Assembly: GCA_963580285.1 (NCBI GenBank)
Contig: OY757020.1
Location: forward strand, 100,877,497-100,941,496
DNA length: 64,000 nucleotides
Origin: Lucinisca nassula
Taxonomy: Eukaryota; Mollusca; Bivalvia; Lucinida; Lucinidae
Reading direction: 5' to 3'
The stretch's first letter is position 1; the number at the start of each line of letters is the position of its first letter. Position numbers and translations under genes: made by a program. Below, one piece after another: positions 22,016 through 32,707 of the stretch. Under the pieces are notes generated by a model. That model did not search any database. It saw nothing but the letters and a program-made list of their open reading frames with translations, and was not told where the DNA came from.

Positions 22016-23415
22016 ATACTAAAATCAATATTCGAATATTCGTTTTCCTTATAGAATAAGATTATAGACCTGCAATGCATGATCGATTTGAAAATAAATA
22101 CACGTATCGCAGTCCGAATGTATGTGCACCAGATTACAGGTACACATGAAATGGCCCTCGTTGTCCAATAAACTTTTAATCTAAACACAGTGTATGTAAT
22201 GTGAAAAATGTTGCTTACATATACACAATACTGACTTAAACATAGTATGTTTTACAGTAATACTCAACAGATGTGCAAATATTTAGTATTTTTGCTCCCG
22301 TTTCCTGACTCATCAATGTATGAGCAGATATGCAAATTATAAAACTTTTGGTTTGATCTATACAATCGGGATTTAATTGGTCAGTGCAAGGCGCCTTTGC
22401 AGCTGGCTTGAGTCATCTCATGACAGGCTCATCGCTACCATCGCAGTCTACACCAGCTCCTCTACATTCAAGTACGCCAATAGGTAGTGCAGTAGGAGAC
22501 GGTCTGGGTGCCTTCGACACCTCAAATCAGGCAGATGATGTCTGAGAGGCGAAAAAGCTAACAATAACATGCCCAGTAAGCAACCGAACAACGCAGATGA
22601 GATTGTCTATGAAGAGAAAGGCAGCACCTGCAGCAACAAGCCAGTAAGTTATTTTATTTCATTTCAACATAAGGCGGTTGCTTATGATTGATGTTTTTCA
22701 GGCTTCTGTCGCGGTTTACTTTTGTTATGGTTTGTCTTTGATTTTGTTTATCGCTTATATCATTTTGTTTTGATTAGCCATTTGTTATGGTTTGTCTTGG
22801 GGTGTTGGTGTTGCTTATGTTATTTTATTTTGGATAGCCTGTTGGCCATTTTGTGGGCAAGTAACTTTCCTTTTGGCTTTTCGCTATTGATGTTTCCATT
22901 AGGGTCTAGTTGTTTCATGTTTGTGCTTCTTTCCCTTTGATGTCTCTGATGGGGGCTGTTGGTTAATTGCATTCCTGAGAAATGCCTCCTCTCCTATTTT
23001 CTGAATAATGTCATGTTTTCGAAACAAAAACAAAATGTAATGACAATAGTCAGTAATCGATACAATTACCCAACACTTCCTTTCCGAGACACAAAAGGGA
23101 AAGAATCAAAAACATAAATGCATGCCACAATAGTAAAATCGCCACAAGTGCAGTCACTTTCCATATTATGGCCAACCGGCTATAAAACAAAAATAAAGAA
23201 ACAGTAAAACACACGCAAAGTCGAACCATAATAAAACTACGACAGAAAAACCGCATTGCAACAGTAAATAAAAATATTTTGTTACGTGTGTGTGTGTGTG
23301 TGTGTGGGGGGGGGGGGGGTAGGAACTTTTATTGATTTCACAAAGCCATAATCCTTGCCATCGGTTCTGTCGTGGCTTTCTACAGTGGCGGCCGTTAAAA
23401 GTCTCCCTGCCCAAC
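22016..23415. other. Non-coding spacer with a possible exon fragment and an old Z-like repeat
   Basis: At 22,391-22,551 an acceptor-like 'TTGGTCAG' is followed by a 51-codon Ser/Thr/Pro-rich open segment ending in TGA. It might be a terminal exon but nothing else supports it. At about 22,690-23,000 and 23,060-23,260 there are diverged relatives of the PLE-terminal repeat ('GCCATTTTGTGGG', 'AAGTAACTTTCC'), the second inverted. A GT/G run lies at 23,285-23,321. Confidence 0.35.
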
Positions 23416-23486
23416 ATGATAGTGAAGTTTATATTATCTCGTCCTTTGGGATCATCGATTCCATTTTGAAATTTTGAAAATATTTG

Positions 23487-23533
23487 GGGATCACTGATGA
23501 GGCCTAATTGCCCGAAACTAGCTAATCTGGCCC
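23487..23533 (+). ncRNA. Degenerate type I hammerhead ribozyme
   Basis: The core CTGATGA (23,494-23,500) and GAAA (23,514-23,517) are intact. Stem II has one mismatch (GGCC against GCCC), stem III has one and stem I has one, plus a wobble. Probably weak or inactive. Confidence 0.6.
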
Positions 23534-24141
23534 AGAAAACGTGTACACTCCATATTTTTCAGTTCTGTGGTGTACTCCTGGCTTCCAAAGGATAACCCTT
23601 TACTGTTTCAGATGGATAGAACTGCAATGCATGGTGATGCGAATGTTGGCACAAAAATGCAGAAAAGAAAAGAAAGTTGGACATGATGTTTACCATGATT
23701 AATCATAAATAAGACGAACCTTTGTTACAAATGATGTGCAAAGAAACTCGGGCGAAACATAAATTTGAAGCGGTAACGTGGATATTCGATAGAAGACATT
23801 TCAGCATATTGTCTGTTCTTATCTGTTATATTTAACGTTCTTTTTTATTACTGTTTCAGATGGATAGAACTGCAATGCATGGTGATGCGAATGCTGGCAC
23901 AAAATACAGAAGAGAAACGAAAGTTGGACATGATGTTTACCATGATTCATATGGTCTATTCTAATCTGTTACACTAACGTTCTTATTTATTACTGTTTCT
24001 GATGGATAGAACTGCAATGCATGGTGATGCGAATGCTGGCACAAAATGCAGAAGAGAAAAGAAAGTTGTACATCATAGTGTAGATTATATTTTCTTGTCC
24101 TTTGGGATCATTGATTCCATTGTGGAACTTTGAAAATATGA

Positions 24142-24187
24142 GGGTCACTGATGAGGCCTTATTGGCCGAAACTAGCTAGTCTGACCC
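24142..24187 (+). ncRNA. Type I hammerhead ribozyme, all core bases present
   Basis: Stem I GGGTCA (24,142-24,147) pairs with TGACCC (24,182-24,187). The core CTGATGA is at 24,148-24,154. Stem II is GGCC/GGCC (24,155-24,158 and 24,164-24,167) closed by loop TTATT. GAA is at 24,168-24,170. Stem III is the palindrome ACTAGCTAGT (24,171-24,180). The cleavage-site base is C24181. The very short stem III is typical of hammerheads in PLEs and animal retrozymes, some of which cleave as dimers. Confidence 0.85.
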
Positions 24188-24257
24188 AGAAAACATGTAC
24201 ACTCCATATTTTTTCAGTTCTGTGGTGTATTCCTTGCTTCCAAAGGATAACCCTTTA

Positions 24258-25597
24258 ATAGACATTTTTCACTAGGACGGAGAAAGGACGTAGGAGATGG
24301 AAATGGACTTTATCAGCTGGGATCATCTCAATGTTATATGTTCCTATATCTAAAATGCGTATCTAGCTGAGTAAAAGTCACTGACGAATTGTTTTGTTAT
24401 TATTATTTCTACGGCCCTTTCAAGATTATTTTCCTAATAAATAGAGAATACCAGGTGAGTATCTTTTGATATCATGTTTATCAGGCAAGGCTTCGAGAAC
24501 GCTTGTAGAATCGCGAGGCTTGCCGTGCGATTCTACATGCGTTCTCGAAGCCGAGCCTGATAAACTTGATACCAAATGACACGAATCTGGTATTCTGTTT
24601 ATCAGTTTATCCCCGTGTACACTCTAACATTAGCAATTTCCGATTATTTATTGATGGTCGTCAGTGCATTTTATGTATCAGCTGACCATTTGTTTTCCTA
24701 TAATATTTTTTTTTCAAATACAGTTTTTCCATTTTTTTTTATTAATGATAACATTTTGCCATTTTTTCCAGTTGTCCGGTTCATTCATAAAAGTGCAATG
24801 TCACGTTGACCTGATAAAGCTAACTTGTCCTGATATAGCATATCTTTATCAGGTCAGTGTGCTACAATGCAATTAATATAGGAGGTAACTAATAAAGAGC
24901 CGACCGTCAACCTGAGAAGTAACCAACGTACGACAGAGCATACGACAGTTGTTGTGACTGGCATCTTAAGGGTTAATGTTTAGACCTAACCCCTACAAAC
25001 AAGTGTCATCAATGACCCTCAAATATGTTCAAAACTCAGCAATGAAATAAATGATCCCAGGTCACAAGAAAATATAAACTGGGGGTTTATGTGAGTAAAC
25101 CTTTTTTTTTTTTTTTTTTTTTTTTTGCTGAAGGATCACGTGAGAACCGCTTAATCGAGGCGGTTTAAAAAGTACTCAAAGTTTGTGTTTTGCGCCAAAA
25201 TAGTGACACCATTGAAATTTTGCATCTGAACACGTTCGGGTTTGGGTGTTAAAATTTACGCTATATTTACATAGATGTATTTCGTACTGGTGACCTGTCC
25301 GGTCGACAAGATGAAAGATCAGTATACTAATCATCATAATATGTGCAGAATCTTCGCTGTCAGCACTTTTACTGTGATTTGTATTTGTTGTTTGTTTTCT
25401 AGGATCGTAATCATAAAGGAGAGAATATGCTTCCTTTCATAGTGCATCAAAGTCAGCCGGCGACCGAAGAATGTTAGTAAAACACAGCAAATAATAATAG
25501 TATGTTGTAGCATGCTTCACTGGTTTATTGCACGATAGAAAATGGATTTTTCCACCGCCGTGAAAAACATGTATACATTCGACTGCTCTATTCCATT
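24258..25597. other. Non-coding spacer
   Basis: Holds the palindrome at 24,446-24,595, a short inverted repeat TGACCTGATAAAG / CTTTATCAGGTCA (about 24,807-24,856) and a T22 tract near 25,105-25,127. No supported gene. Confidence 0.5.
24446..24595. repeat. 150-bp foldback palindrome (MITE-like)
   Basis: Ends are GAATACCAG and CTGGTATTC. Inner arms such as GGCTTCGAGAACGC and GCGTTCTCGAAGCC pair almost perfectly around a loop of about 10 nt. No ORF. Confidence 0.75.
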
Positions 25598-25882
25598 TTG
25601 GCCCCCGCCCATCGGGGCTTGAAGAAATGGATTGGGCTACATGATGCTGCCACGCAGAGCTGAAATCGACCGCACATGGGTACTAGTAAACTGCTAAGAG
25701 GTTCTTAGCCTGCCCGGGAAAAGAGGTGCGATTCGGACCTGTGATGCATATAACCCTATTGGTTCAATTGGGTGGCAGGGCTTGAGCTGTCATTTCATCT
25801 CAATGTCGAGTAAAAATCCGACAAAATTGGAATCAAAGTCTTTAAAGTGACCTTTATAGTGTTGACAAACAAACAAACAAAA
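25598..25882 (+). mobile_element. SINE family S2 copy
   Basis: 5' start GGCCCCCGCCCATCGGGGCTTG-type, tail (CAAA)n. The flanking repeat CTC(T/C)ATTCCATT at 25,586-25,597 and 25,883-25,894 is a 12-bp TSD with one mismatch. The 'GACGTTAAACC' motif before the tail has been lost. Confidence 0.8.
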
Positions 25883-25894
25883 CTCCATTCCATT

Positions 25895-26436
25895 CTTTCT
25901 ATTTTTTTTTCTCTCCCTTTTTTATTGATTTTGTTGTCACAGAGTGGTTTTATTGTTGAGTCAGCATACATGAAACAAACGAACAATAGGTCAAAGAGAC
26001 CCAGGTTCATTTTTGTTTGTTTTCGAATCAGGTGAGTTCCATTGTAAAACGTTCAGGGGAGTTCTCTTCAGATTCTGCCTCATTTCAGTTTCCTGGCGAA
26101 TTCAAGTGAGAAAAATTACCTACTTATTAAAGAACAATCTGAAAAAAATGAGTCAGAGACTAATTTCAGTTGGAAAATAACTTGTTGGCAAGAGGAAAGA
26201 GTATGGCATCATCCAGAAAGTTCGGGTTTACATTATTTTTTAGAATATTACCTAATCTTATTCCACAGCCCTCTTGAATGTTCCACAGAATTCTGCGAGT
26301 GTATAAAAAGAACTGGATTTTTATTTTATTTTTTTCCAAAAGGCTTGTTTGCTTTATCTTTCTGCTACACCTGGCTCGTAACAGAAATTGGGGGCTGCCT
26401 GGCTCGTAACAACATGCGTAACCTTGAGATTCTACT
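25895..26436. other. Non-coding spacer
   Basis: AT-rich. Contains phrases resembling the 'TTCCCTGGAGACTTCGCC' minisatellite (26,049-26,100) and two 'CTGGCTCGTAACA' copies near 26,371 and 26,399. No gene seen. Confidence 0.4.
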
Positions 26437-26447
26437 TAGGTGAATTC

Positions 26448-26752
26448 GGCCCCCGCCCATCGGGGCTTGGAGAAATAGATGGGCTGCATGCTGCTTCCAC
26501 GCAGAGCTGAATCCGACCCACACACGAGTACTGGTAAACCGCTTGGAGGATCTAAGCCCGTCCAGGCAAAACGGTGCGAGTCGGACCCGTCTATGCTTAT
26601 TAACCCTATTCGTTTCATTGGGCGGCAGGGCTTGAGATGCCACTTCATCTCAACGTCGCGCAAAATTGGAAGCAACGTCTCCAAAATGACCATTACAGTG
26701 TTGACGGGGACGTTAAACCTAAAATCAAACAAACAAACAAACAAACAAAACA
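26448..26752 (+). mobile_element. SINE family S2, best full-length copy
   Basis: About 305 bp from 'GGCCCCCGCCCATCGGGG' to 'GACGGGGACGTTAAACC' and a (CAAA)n tail. The exact 11-bp TSD TAGGTGAATTC lies at 26,437-26,447 and 26,753-26,763. No clear tRNA A and B boxes are visible, though 'GGTGCGAGTCGGACCC' has a weak B-box look. Confidence 0.85.
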
Positions 26753-27217
26753 TAGGTGAATTCCAAAGCAACTTCCTTTCACGAAACTTCCGATGCTGAT
26801 GCTATTTTTTCTCAGCTGGATTCACAGGAGAACTCGCAAAATAAAAGTACCCTACACATACCGCGCTCATTCGAGGTCCCTAGAGACTTCGTCCCAGATA
26901 AGATGCCTGCAGGTTTTGCTTGCTGTCAGTTTTATCATTAGGCCTCTCACCGCTGTTGATTCGAACCTCGCTATGGTCACATGTCTGCAGCTAACGGAAG
27001 GTCAGGTTGTTTTCCCCCCGAGTACTTCGGTTTTCTTTAAATTTAAACGATCGGCTCGAACTGAGTGAAATAATCTTGTAAGAGACGTAAAGTGAAAAAA
27101 AAAAGATAGATACATAAATAAATGTCTTATGTGCATTGCTTTCAGACCTTGCTTATGCGTGTTCCGGAGATACATTCGTCTTACATCGAGACTTCACTTT
27201 ATGTGAGTTCCCTGGAG

Positions 27218-27508
27218 AATAGGTCCCGCCCGTCGGAAATAGATTCGGCTGCATGGTGCTTCCGCGCAGACGTGAAACTGACGGCACATGAATACTGGTA
27301 AACCGCTTAGCACACAGCTTCTGCAGACAAAGTGGTGCGAGTCGGACCGCTCAATTCATATAAGCTCTACGACAGGACTTGAGATGTCATTTCATTTCAA
27401 TGTCGGATAAAAGTTCCAAAAAAAAAAAAAAAAAAAAGAAAAGGAAGTTAAATCTCAAAATGAATGAAATAGTGTTAACGGGGACATTAAATCTAAATTT
27501 AAACAAAA
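27218..27508 (+). mobile_element. SINE family S2, older copy
   Basis: Diverged S2 body with an internal A tract and the tail motif 'ACGGGGACATTAAATC'. The flanks GTTCC(C/A)TGGAG at 27,207-27,217 and 27,509-27,519 form an 11-bp TSD with one mismatch. Confidence 0.75.
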
Positions 27509-27602
27509 GTTCCATGGAGCCCTCGCCCATGTGACATCACGAAAACACGCCTATATAAATTTGAACCCATTGAACACCACTTTTATAAAGTAAAGCTGGG
27601 GT

Positions 27603-27712
27603 TTTTCTTATTTCTGCGCTGAAATATAGGTTGTGGGCACTCGTTAGAACCGCTTCGTGGAGGCGGTTCTAACGTGTACCCACAATCTATATTTTGAGCA
27701 GAAATAAGAAAA
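27603..27712. repeat. 110-bp foldback palindrome
   Basis: Outer arms TTTTTCTTATTTCTGC and GCAGAAATAAGAAAA, inner arms GTTAGAACCGC and GCGGTTCTAAC around a loop of about 8 nt. A fragment with a related core lies near 25,140-25,170. Confidence 0.7.
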
Positions 27713-28040
27713 TTAAAAGAATTTTTCATCTAAAAAAAATCATTTTTCGGTGGTAACATTTGCAGTGTATTTAAATAGGCATGTTTTCGTAATGGAGTTC
27801 CCTAGAGACTTCGCCTGAGGTAAGTTCCCCCGCGGACTACGCCTCATAATACTTCCCTGCAGACCCCGCTTTTTGTCACTTCCCGGGAGACTTCTACTCG
27901 ATAAGGAGTCTGGATATTCACCTCAGGACTAGTTGGTGAGGCTTAAGTTGAGTCCAGTGGAAACTTTGCCTTTGGTCATTTCTCTGGAGACTGCGCCTTA
28001 GGTTAGTATCTGGAGACTTCGTCTCATGTGAAATCAAAAC

Positions 28041-29636
28041 TGTCAGTTTTGGTAAAATACATTGCTTTCTTCGTTTTGCTAGATACGCCTTTTATTACAG
28101 ATAACTTATACTTAAAGGTATTGTTGAGAACATCCCAGCGTGTAAACTCCGTTCTCGATCTTCGAAGTCCTAATTCGGTCTTCGTGAAAAATGTCTAGTA
28201 GAACATATTGGACATGATGTTTACCATGATTAATCATAAATTAGACGAACTTTTGTTATAAATGATGTGCACAGAAACAAAATGTTACTGCCGCTATTGG
28301 AAGGTTCTCGTGGTTCCAGGCAGTACCGTGTTTTATACCATTCGCTATGTCGTGAGACCCGTTACGAGTTGTGTCCATTCCATTATCTTGGTTTGCGTTT
28401 TGCGTCAGAATACCACGAGGCTGACGATTAACTGTGGAATGCGGCCCAAAGAGGTAGTATCTAAATAACATGAGCATATCCCACACTTTATATATCTATG
28501 ATATTTCCTTTCAACGCACATCGGTAACTGTATCAGTCATTTTCATGCATATCCTCATCAGTTGCATTTCCAAATATCAGTGTTCCTTATTTCGGACGTA
28601 ATGTTAAATTCGGCATTTTCCAACTTTCTAGCTACGAACTTAAGTTTAATCAGTCAGTATGCTCCGCTTCAGCTACATTATTTTATGAGTGGATGCATTC
28701 GTATATTTATCATGCTAAAACCTATCGCGGAAATTGTTGCATGAGCCTGTAGCATCCCTTTTGTTTCTTTTCAGTTCGACGGGAGTTTAATATAAACTGC
28801 AGTAAGCTCAAAGGTGTTTGTTTTTCGTCACCTCTTGCGGACTTTGAAGTCACTGTCGAACTCTGCGGATTTAAACAGATAACCCTGCGTATGAAGTGAA
28901 AACAGCAATATAGGCATTCAGTCCTATTTATCAACAAAGTTTGAACTTTCCAGGCCTTACAAAGAATTCACTGTTAGATTACGGACTTATTGGGAATTAT
29001 TCCTGTGCTTCTGAAACGTTAGACCCTTATATTTGATATGTGGACAATTCCATAGATCTATCCATTTCTCCATACAGACTGGAGATAAACCATGTTATAT
29101 GATGTTTAAACCATGTTATATGATGTTAAGACACAACATCCATACAGACTGCAGATAAACCATATTACATACAGAGTGGAGTTTAACCATATAAAATGAT
29201 ATGTAATATACAACATTCATACAGACTTGAGATAAACGTTATTAAAATATGAAGAGACAACATTTATTCATACTGGTGATAAACCATATGTGATTCGAAA
29301 CGCCATTCATCCATACAAGCGATCAACTTTACTGGAACCAAGACTTTAGATGTTATGCTGTGTTCCCAAGTGTTTGACTTAAAAACTCATTCTGTGTCTC
29401 ATAGACACATTTCCTAGAAATGAAAAGATAGTTTGTGATCATCAGTATCATTGATACCTTACAATTATTATCAAACATGGTGTGCTTTGAAAAGAAATAC
29501 TTTCATAAGCACAACATACTTAAAGGCATTATTAGACGTTGCATCAAACAGATCTCTCACATTTATAAGCTGTTTGTCCGTTTTCATCTCCTCAACTCCA
29601 TTTTCATGTCTTTTAAACCAGAATCTCTTTCTAAAG
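28041..29636. other. Non-coding spacer with a fragment of the hammerhead element
   Basis: 28,205-28,280 repeats the 'TGGACATGATGTTTACCATG' region of the element at 23.4-24.3 kb. 29,070-29,290 holds irregular repeats of 'CATACAGACTGGAGATAAACC'. Open frames here are short and lack any recognisable domain. Confidence 0.45.
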
Positions 29637-29990
29637 TTTCAAGAAAAGCTTAATGATTTAATTGAATGGGCTTTTCACAGAGAAGATGCTCTCTATCTTG
29701 CATGTAATGTCAGAAATGCATTTTTGCACTTCTAAAGAGCATAAGAATTATACACTTTGGTCATGTGAGAAAGTGTGTGATGCCCTCACCTTTCTACTTG
29801 ACAATATTTATATTAGATTCGGTGCTAGGTTATTTAGACAAATTGTGGGTATTCCGATGGGTACGAATTGCGCACCTCTTGTGGCGGATCTGTTCTTGTA
29901 TTGTTATGGAAGAGACTTCATGTGGTCGCTTTCAATTGGTAACCAATCTTAAATTATTGAAGCTTTTAGTTCTACTTCTAGATATTTAGA
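29637..29990 (+). pseudogene. PLE reverse-transcriptase fragment (P1)
   Basis: RT segment on the plus strand with 'YTLWSCEKVCDAL', 'RFGARLFRQIVGIPMGTNC' and 'APLVADLFLYCY'. A stop follows at 'GNQS'. Upstream, 'CNVRNAF' is frame-shifted relative to the rest. This fragment keeps the Tyr codon and the Phe-Arg-Gln spacing that are lost in all array units, so it descends from a less decayed copy. Confidence 0.7.
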
Positions 29991-30259
29991 TGAGGCGTGT
30001 TGGGCACCTGAAGCACCGCCACCTCAGGTAACCCTCAACCTCCAGGATCCCTTCTTCCGGCTTACAGGACGCCACCCACGGCAAGCGGGTGGTACTTTTA
30101 CCCACGGCAAGCGGGTGGTACTTTTACCCACGGCAAACGGGTGGTACTTCCTTTAGCTCTTCCCAGTGGGCACAGACCACAGCGGCAATGTGCCCAGTGG
30201 GAATTGAGCCCCCCCCCCCCCCAGGGCCACGGCAAGGCAGGAAGTCTAATACCCGGGGG
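29991..30259 (-). mobile_element. Isolated Nimb 5' UTR fragment with expanded C run
   Basis: Only the first 270 or so bases of the LINE 5' UTR, starting at the true 5' end (30,259). A C15-type run replaces the usual six Cs in the P1' strand region, and a 27-bp segment ending 'GGGTGGTACTTTTACCCAC' is present in three tandem copies. No ORF and no TSD: the left flank is PLE, the right flank is a different LINE. Confidence 0.75.
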
Positions 30260-30474
30260 ACACAAGTCAGAGACACAGGGCGATAATTAAGGGCAAGAGC
30301 CCTACCTCCTTTTTGAAGAGGGGACACTTGCTAAGAGCCATTCTTTGGGGGATTTCACCCGTATCAAGAGACTGTTGAAACAAGTCTGCAAAAACTGGAC
30401 TGAACTCATTTGCTAGTTCCTTCAGGACTCTTGGTGGAAACTCATCAGGTCCAAAAGCCTTATTGGGGTTTAAA
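30260..30474 (-). pseudogene. CR1/L2-like LINE RT fragment, distal part
   Basis: Minus-strand codons read 'NPNKAFGPDEFPPRVLKEL', 'FADLFQQSLDTGEIP' and 'LNYRPVSLT' with one frame shift near 30,310-30,325: the RT fingers (KA-GPD, NYRP-SLT). The matching upstream linker of what looks like the same LINE is at 49,891-50,190. The PLE array therefore sits inside this element. The clade call is inference. Confidence 0.65.
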
Positions 30475-30968
30475 GTAGAAGTAAAACAAAGATTAGGAAT
30501 CGATATAATTAACTTACTCCACCCATCAAAGACACCAAAGGGAAACAAACACAAACATTAAGCGACCAGACCATAATGGAAATCTAAACAAAGGAAGGCC
30601 ATAAGGGCAGTTACTTTCCCACAAAATTGCCATTTGGCCATCCAAAATAAAAAGACACAAGTGATACACACAGTAAGTAACAAACAACAACATAAATAAA
30701 TCGCCACAGAAGAACCGCCTTGGAACGGTCAGTGGAAAGATTTCCACTGGGGGGCTTAAATCGATTGTACGTGGCCACAATCCTCGCCCTTACTTCCGTC
30801 GCGATTTAGACAAATAATTTGTTCAGTCCGCATGAAGGCCTCCTAACTCATCAGTGCAATATCTCAGTGAACACAAATAATCAAAGAACCACAGAGGTGA
30901 GACAACGGTGAGGACTCGACAGCAAGAAACCACTGAAATGCTGGAGCAAAAGAAAACCAACAGTTAGA
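30475..30968 (-). repeat. PLE terminal repeat Z1
   Basis: Unit of about 490 bp present between PLE bodies. Minus strand: 'TCTAACTGTTGG' to 'TTTTACTTCTAC'. It contains the hairpin CAGTGGAAAG/CTTTCCACTG region, the 'GGCCATATGGCC'-type palindrome (here mutated) and a 'CTGATGAG' hammerhead-like core. It acts as the 3' boundary of array unit P2. Confidence 0.7.
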
Positions 30969-31052
30969 CTCCGATGGACCCGACCAGAGACAGAGCATCA
31001 GGCACCAACCAACATTACCAAGAATTAGATCTCTCTAATTCTCAATAAGCCT

Positions 31053-32707
31053 TTACGTTGGAACCGTCATAGAATCTGAGGCCTGACCCACCGGCGTGCA
31101 ATTAAAGAGGGAAGCAAAGTTGCCAACCGTGATTGGGTTAACTACCATGCATGCAGTCTGTCGTATAATATCCATGTTGTACCCAATCTTTTTATATCGA
31201 AGAATGATTTTACGAATTTGGGTGCTAAAGTCATTGCGGTTGTATATTTTTCTGAATTTATATACTAAGTCACCATAAAATTCGGGTTCCGATAGACTTT
31301 GTTGCAGAAGAGATTTAAGTCCAATATTGAATTTTGAAATTAAATCAGAATGGCGTCTATAAAATTTTGAAAAGGCTTTGCGTGGTTTATATCGTACCGA
31401 TAACCCTGATTAAGAAGTTTAGCCACTAATAATTTATTGCGAGAATTGAAGTCAATTACTCGACTACACACTCTAGGAAATCGAATTAATTGCGAAATAT
31501 AAATGCCATAGGATGGCGCACGAGGAACATCACCATCCAAAAAAGGAAAATTTACAATCTCAAAATCAAAGTCATCGCGTTTATCATAAATTTTACACGA
31601 AACAAACCCATCTACAATAGATAGATGTAAATCCAAAAATGGGGCCTCGGTATCAGAAGAATTTGCTTTATTTAACTGAAGTTCTGGGGGGTAAATCTGA
31701 CTGATCAAACCATCGAAATAGTATTATCAATATTTAATAAATCATCTAAATATATAGAAGTGGAGCTAAAAGCTTCAATAATTTTAGATTGGTTATCAAT
31801 GGAAAGCGACAACATGAAGTCTCTTTCATAACAATACAAGAATAGATCAGCCACAAGAGGTGCGCAATTCGTACCCATCGGAATACCCACAATTTGTCTA
31901 ATAACTTAGTACCGAATCTAATATAAATATTGTCAAGTAGAAGGGTGAGGGCATCACACACTTTCTGACATGACCAAAGTGTTTAATTCTTATGCTCTTT
32001 AGAAGTGAAAAATGCATTTCTGACATTACATGCAAGATAGAATCTTCTCTGTGAAAAGCCCATTCAATTAAATCATTAACCTTTTCTTTTATAAGATTAT
32101 GAGGAAGTGTAGTGTAAAGAGTGGAAAAATCGTAAGTAGACAGACTTGAAGCACGAAAATGTCTGGATTTCAATTTATTAAAAACCTCATTCGTTCTCCC
32201 TGATCTTTCAAAGACTTTATCACAATATTTAATCACATGCGTTTTAATAGCAGTAAGACAGGAAGTTAATAATTTAGAAAGTTCAGTGGTCGTGCAAGAG
32301 CTAGAATTTGCAATAAACCGTTCCTTGAAAGGTCTTTTATGTAGTGTAGGTAACCAGTATAGCGTAGGAAGCTTGTCTTGGCCTTCGGTAACACACACAG
32401 CAAACTTGGTGGCTGAGTGACAAATATGTTTATCTACTATTACTCTCTCTTCAGCTAAAGGCTGAAGTTCATAAGCCTTAATACCACCAAGCTCCTGCTT
32501 AAGCGTGTTCACAGAGTGGCGCCGTCACACCACGACGACGTTGTTAGCGGCCTTGTCTGCAGGGGCCAAAACAAACTTCTTATGAAATTCTTGAATACCT
32601 AGTTTAAGATGGCGTAAAGACAATTCTTGAATACCTAGTTTAAGATGGCGTAAAGACGTCTTAGGCTTAGGAGGTAATAATTTAGTATTTTGAGAATAGA
32701 AAGAAAA
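31053..32707 (-). pseudogene. PLE body P2 (reverse transcriptase), decayed
   Basis: Order on the minus strand: 'KFVLAPADKAANNVVVV', 'LPTLYWLPTLHKRPFKERF', 'STYDFSTLYTTLPHNL', 'GIPMGTNCAPLVADLF' with 'YLDDLLNIDN' as the catalytic Asp pair, 'PFLDLHLSI', 'EPEFYGDLVYKF' and 'ACMVVNPITVGNF'. RT motifs and flanking repeats are PLE-like; no GIY-YIG nuclease is visible. The body lacks the N-terminal part seen in P5. Lesions are a TAA after 'KEHKN', a 1-nt deletion in 'LFRQ', a 1-nt insertion after 'GYRY', and a 30-bp deletion of 'FWSIKNS'-like codons near 32,190. A 36-bp tandem duplication encodes 'LRHLKLGIQE' twice. Confidence 0.7.

Larger units (their letters stand above)
23416..24257 (+). mobile_element. 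Retrozyme-like element with two hammerhead motifs in direct repeats
   Basis: Two direct repeats of about 187 bp (23,416-23,602 and 24,072-24,257) start 'CAT(G/C)ATAGTG' and end 'GGATAACCCTTTA', and each holds a hammerhead motif at the same place. The 469-bp middle carries three tandem blocks beginning 'ACTGTTTC(A/T)GATGG'. Short non-coding units bounded by hammerhead-bearing repeats are the layout of retrozymes and of some PLE-derived elements. I found no TSD. A piece of the middle region recurs at 28,205-28,280. Confidence 0.6.
26860..28040. repeat. Decayed minisatellite with units of about 30 bp
   Basis: Phrases of the type 'TTCCCTGGAGACTTCGCCT' recur at about 26,875, 27,190, 27,790, 27,850, 27,880, 27,980 and 28,010 with heavy divergence. 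The array is split by an S2 SINE and a palindrome. Confidence 0.4.

Noticed and set aside
22391..22551. Host terminal exon
   Set aside because: Only 51 open codons after a weak acceptor, with no conserved domain; kept as a remark within the spacer and not called as a gene.
23285..23330. CRISPR-like or regulatory repeat at the GT/G run
   Set aside because: A simple microsatellite followed by a G homopolymer; no spacers and no prokaryotic context.
28500..28575. CTGATGAGGATATGCATGAAA on the minus strand as a second hammerhead family
   Set aside because: The CTGATGAG and GAAA pieces are present, but stem II is not formed and no stem III or cleavage triplet follows.
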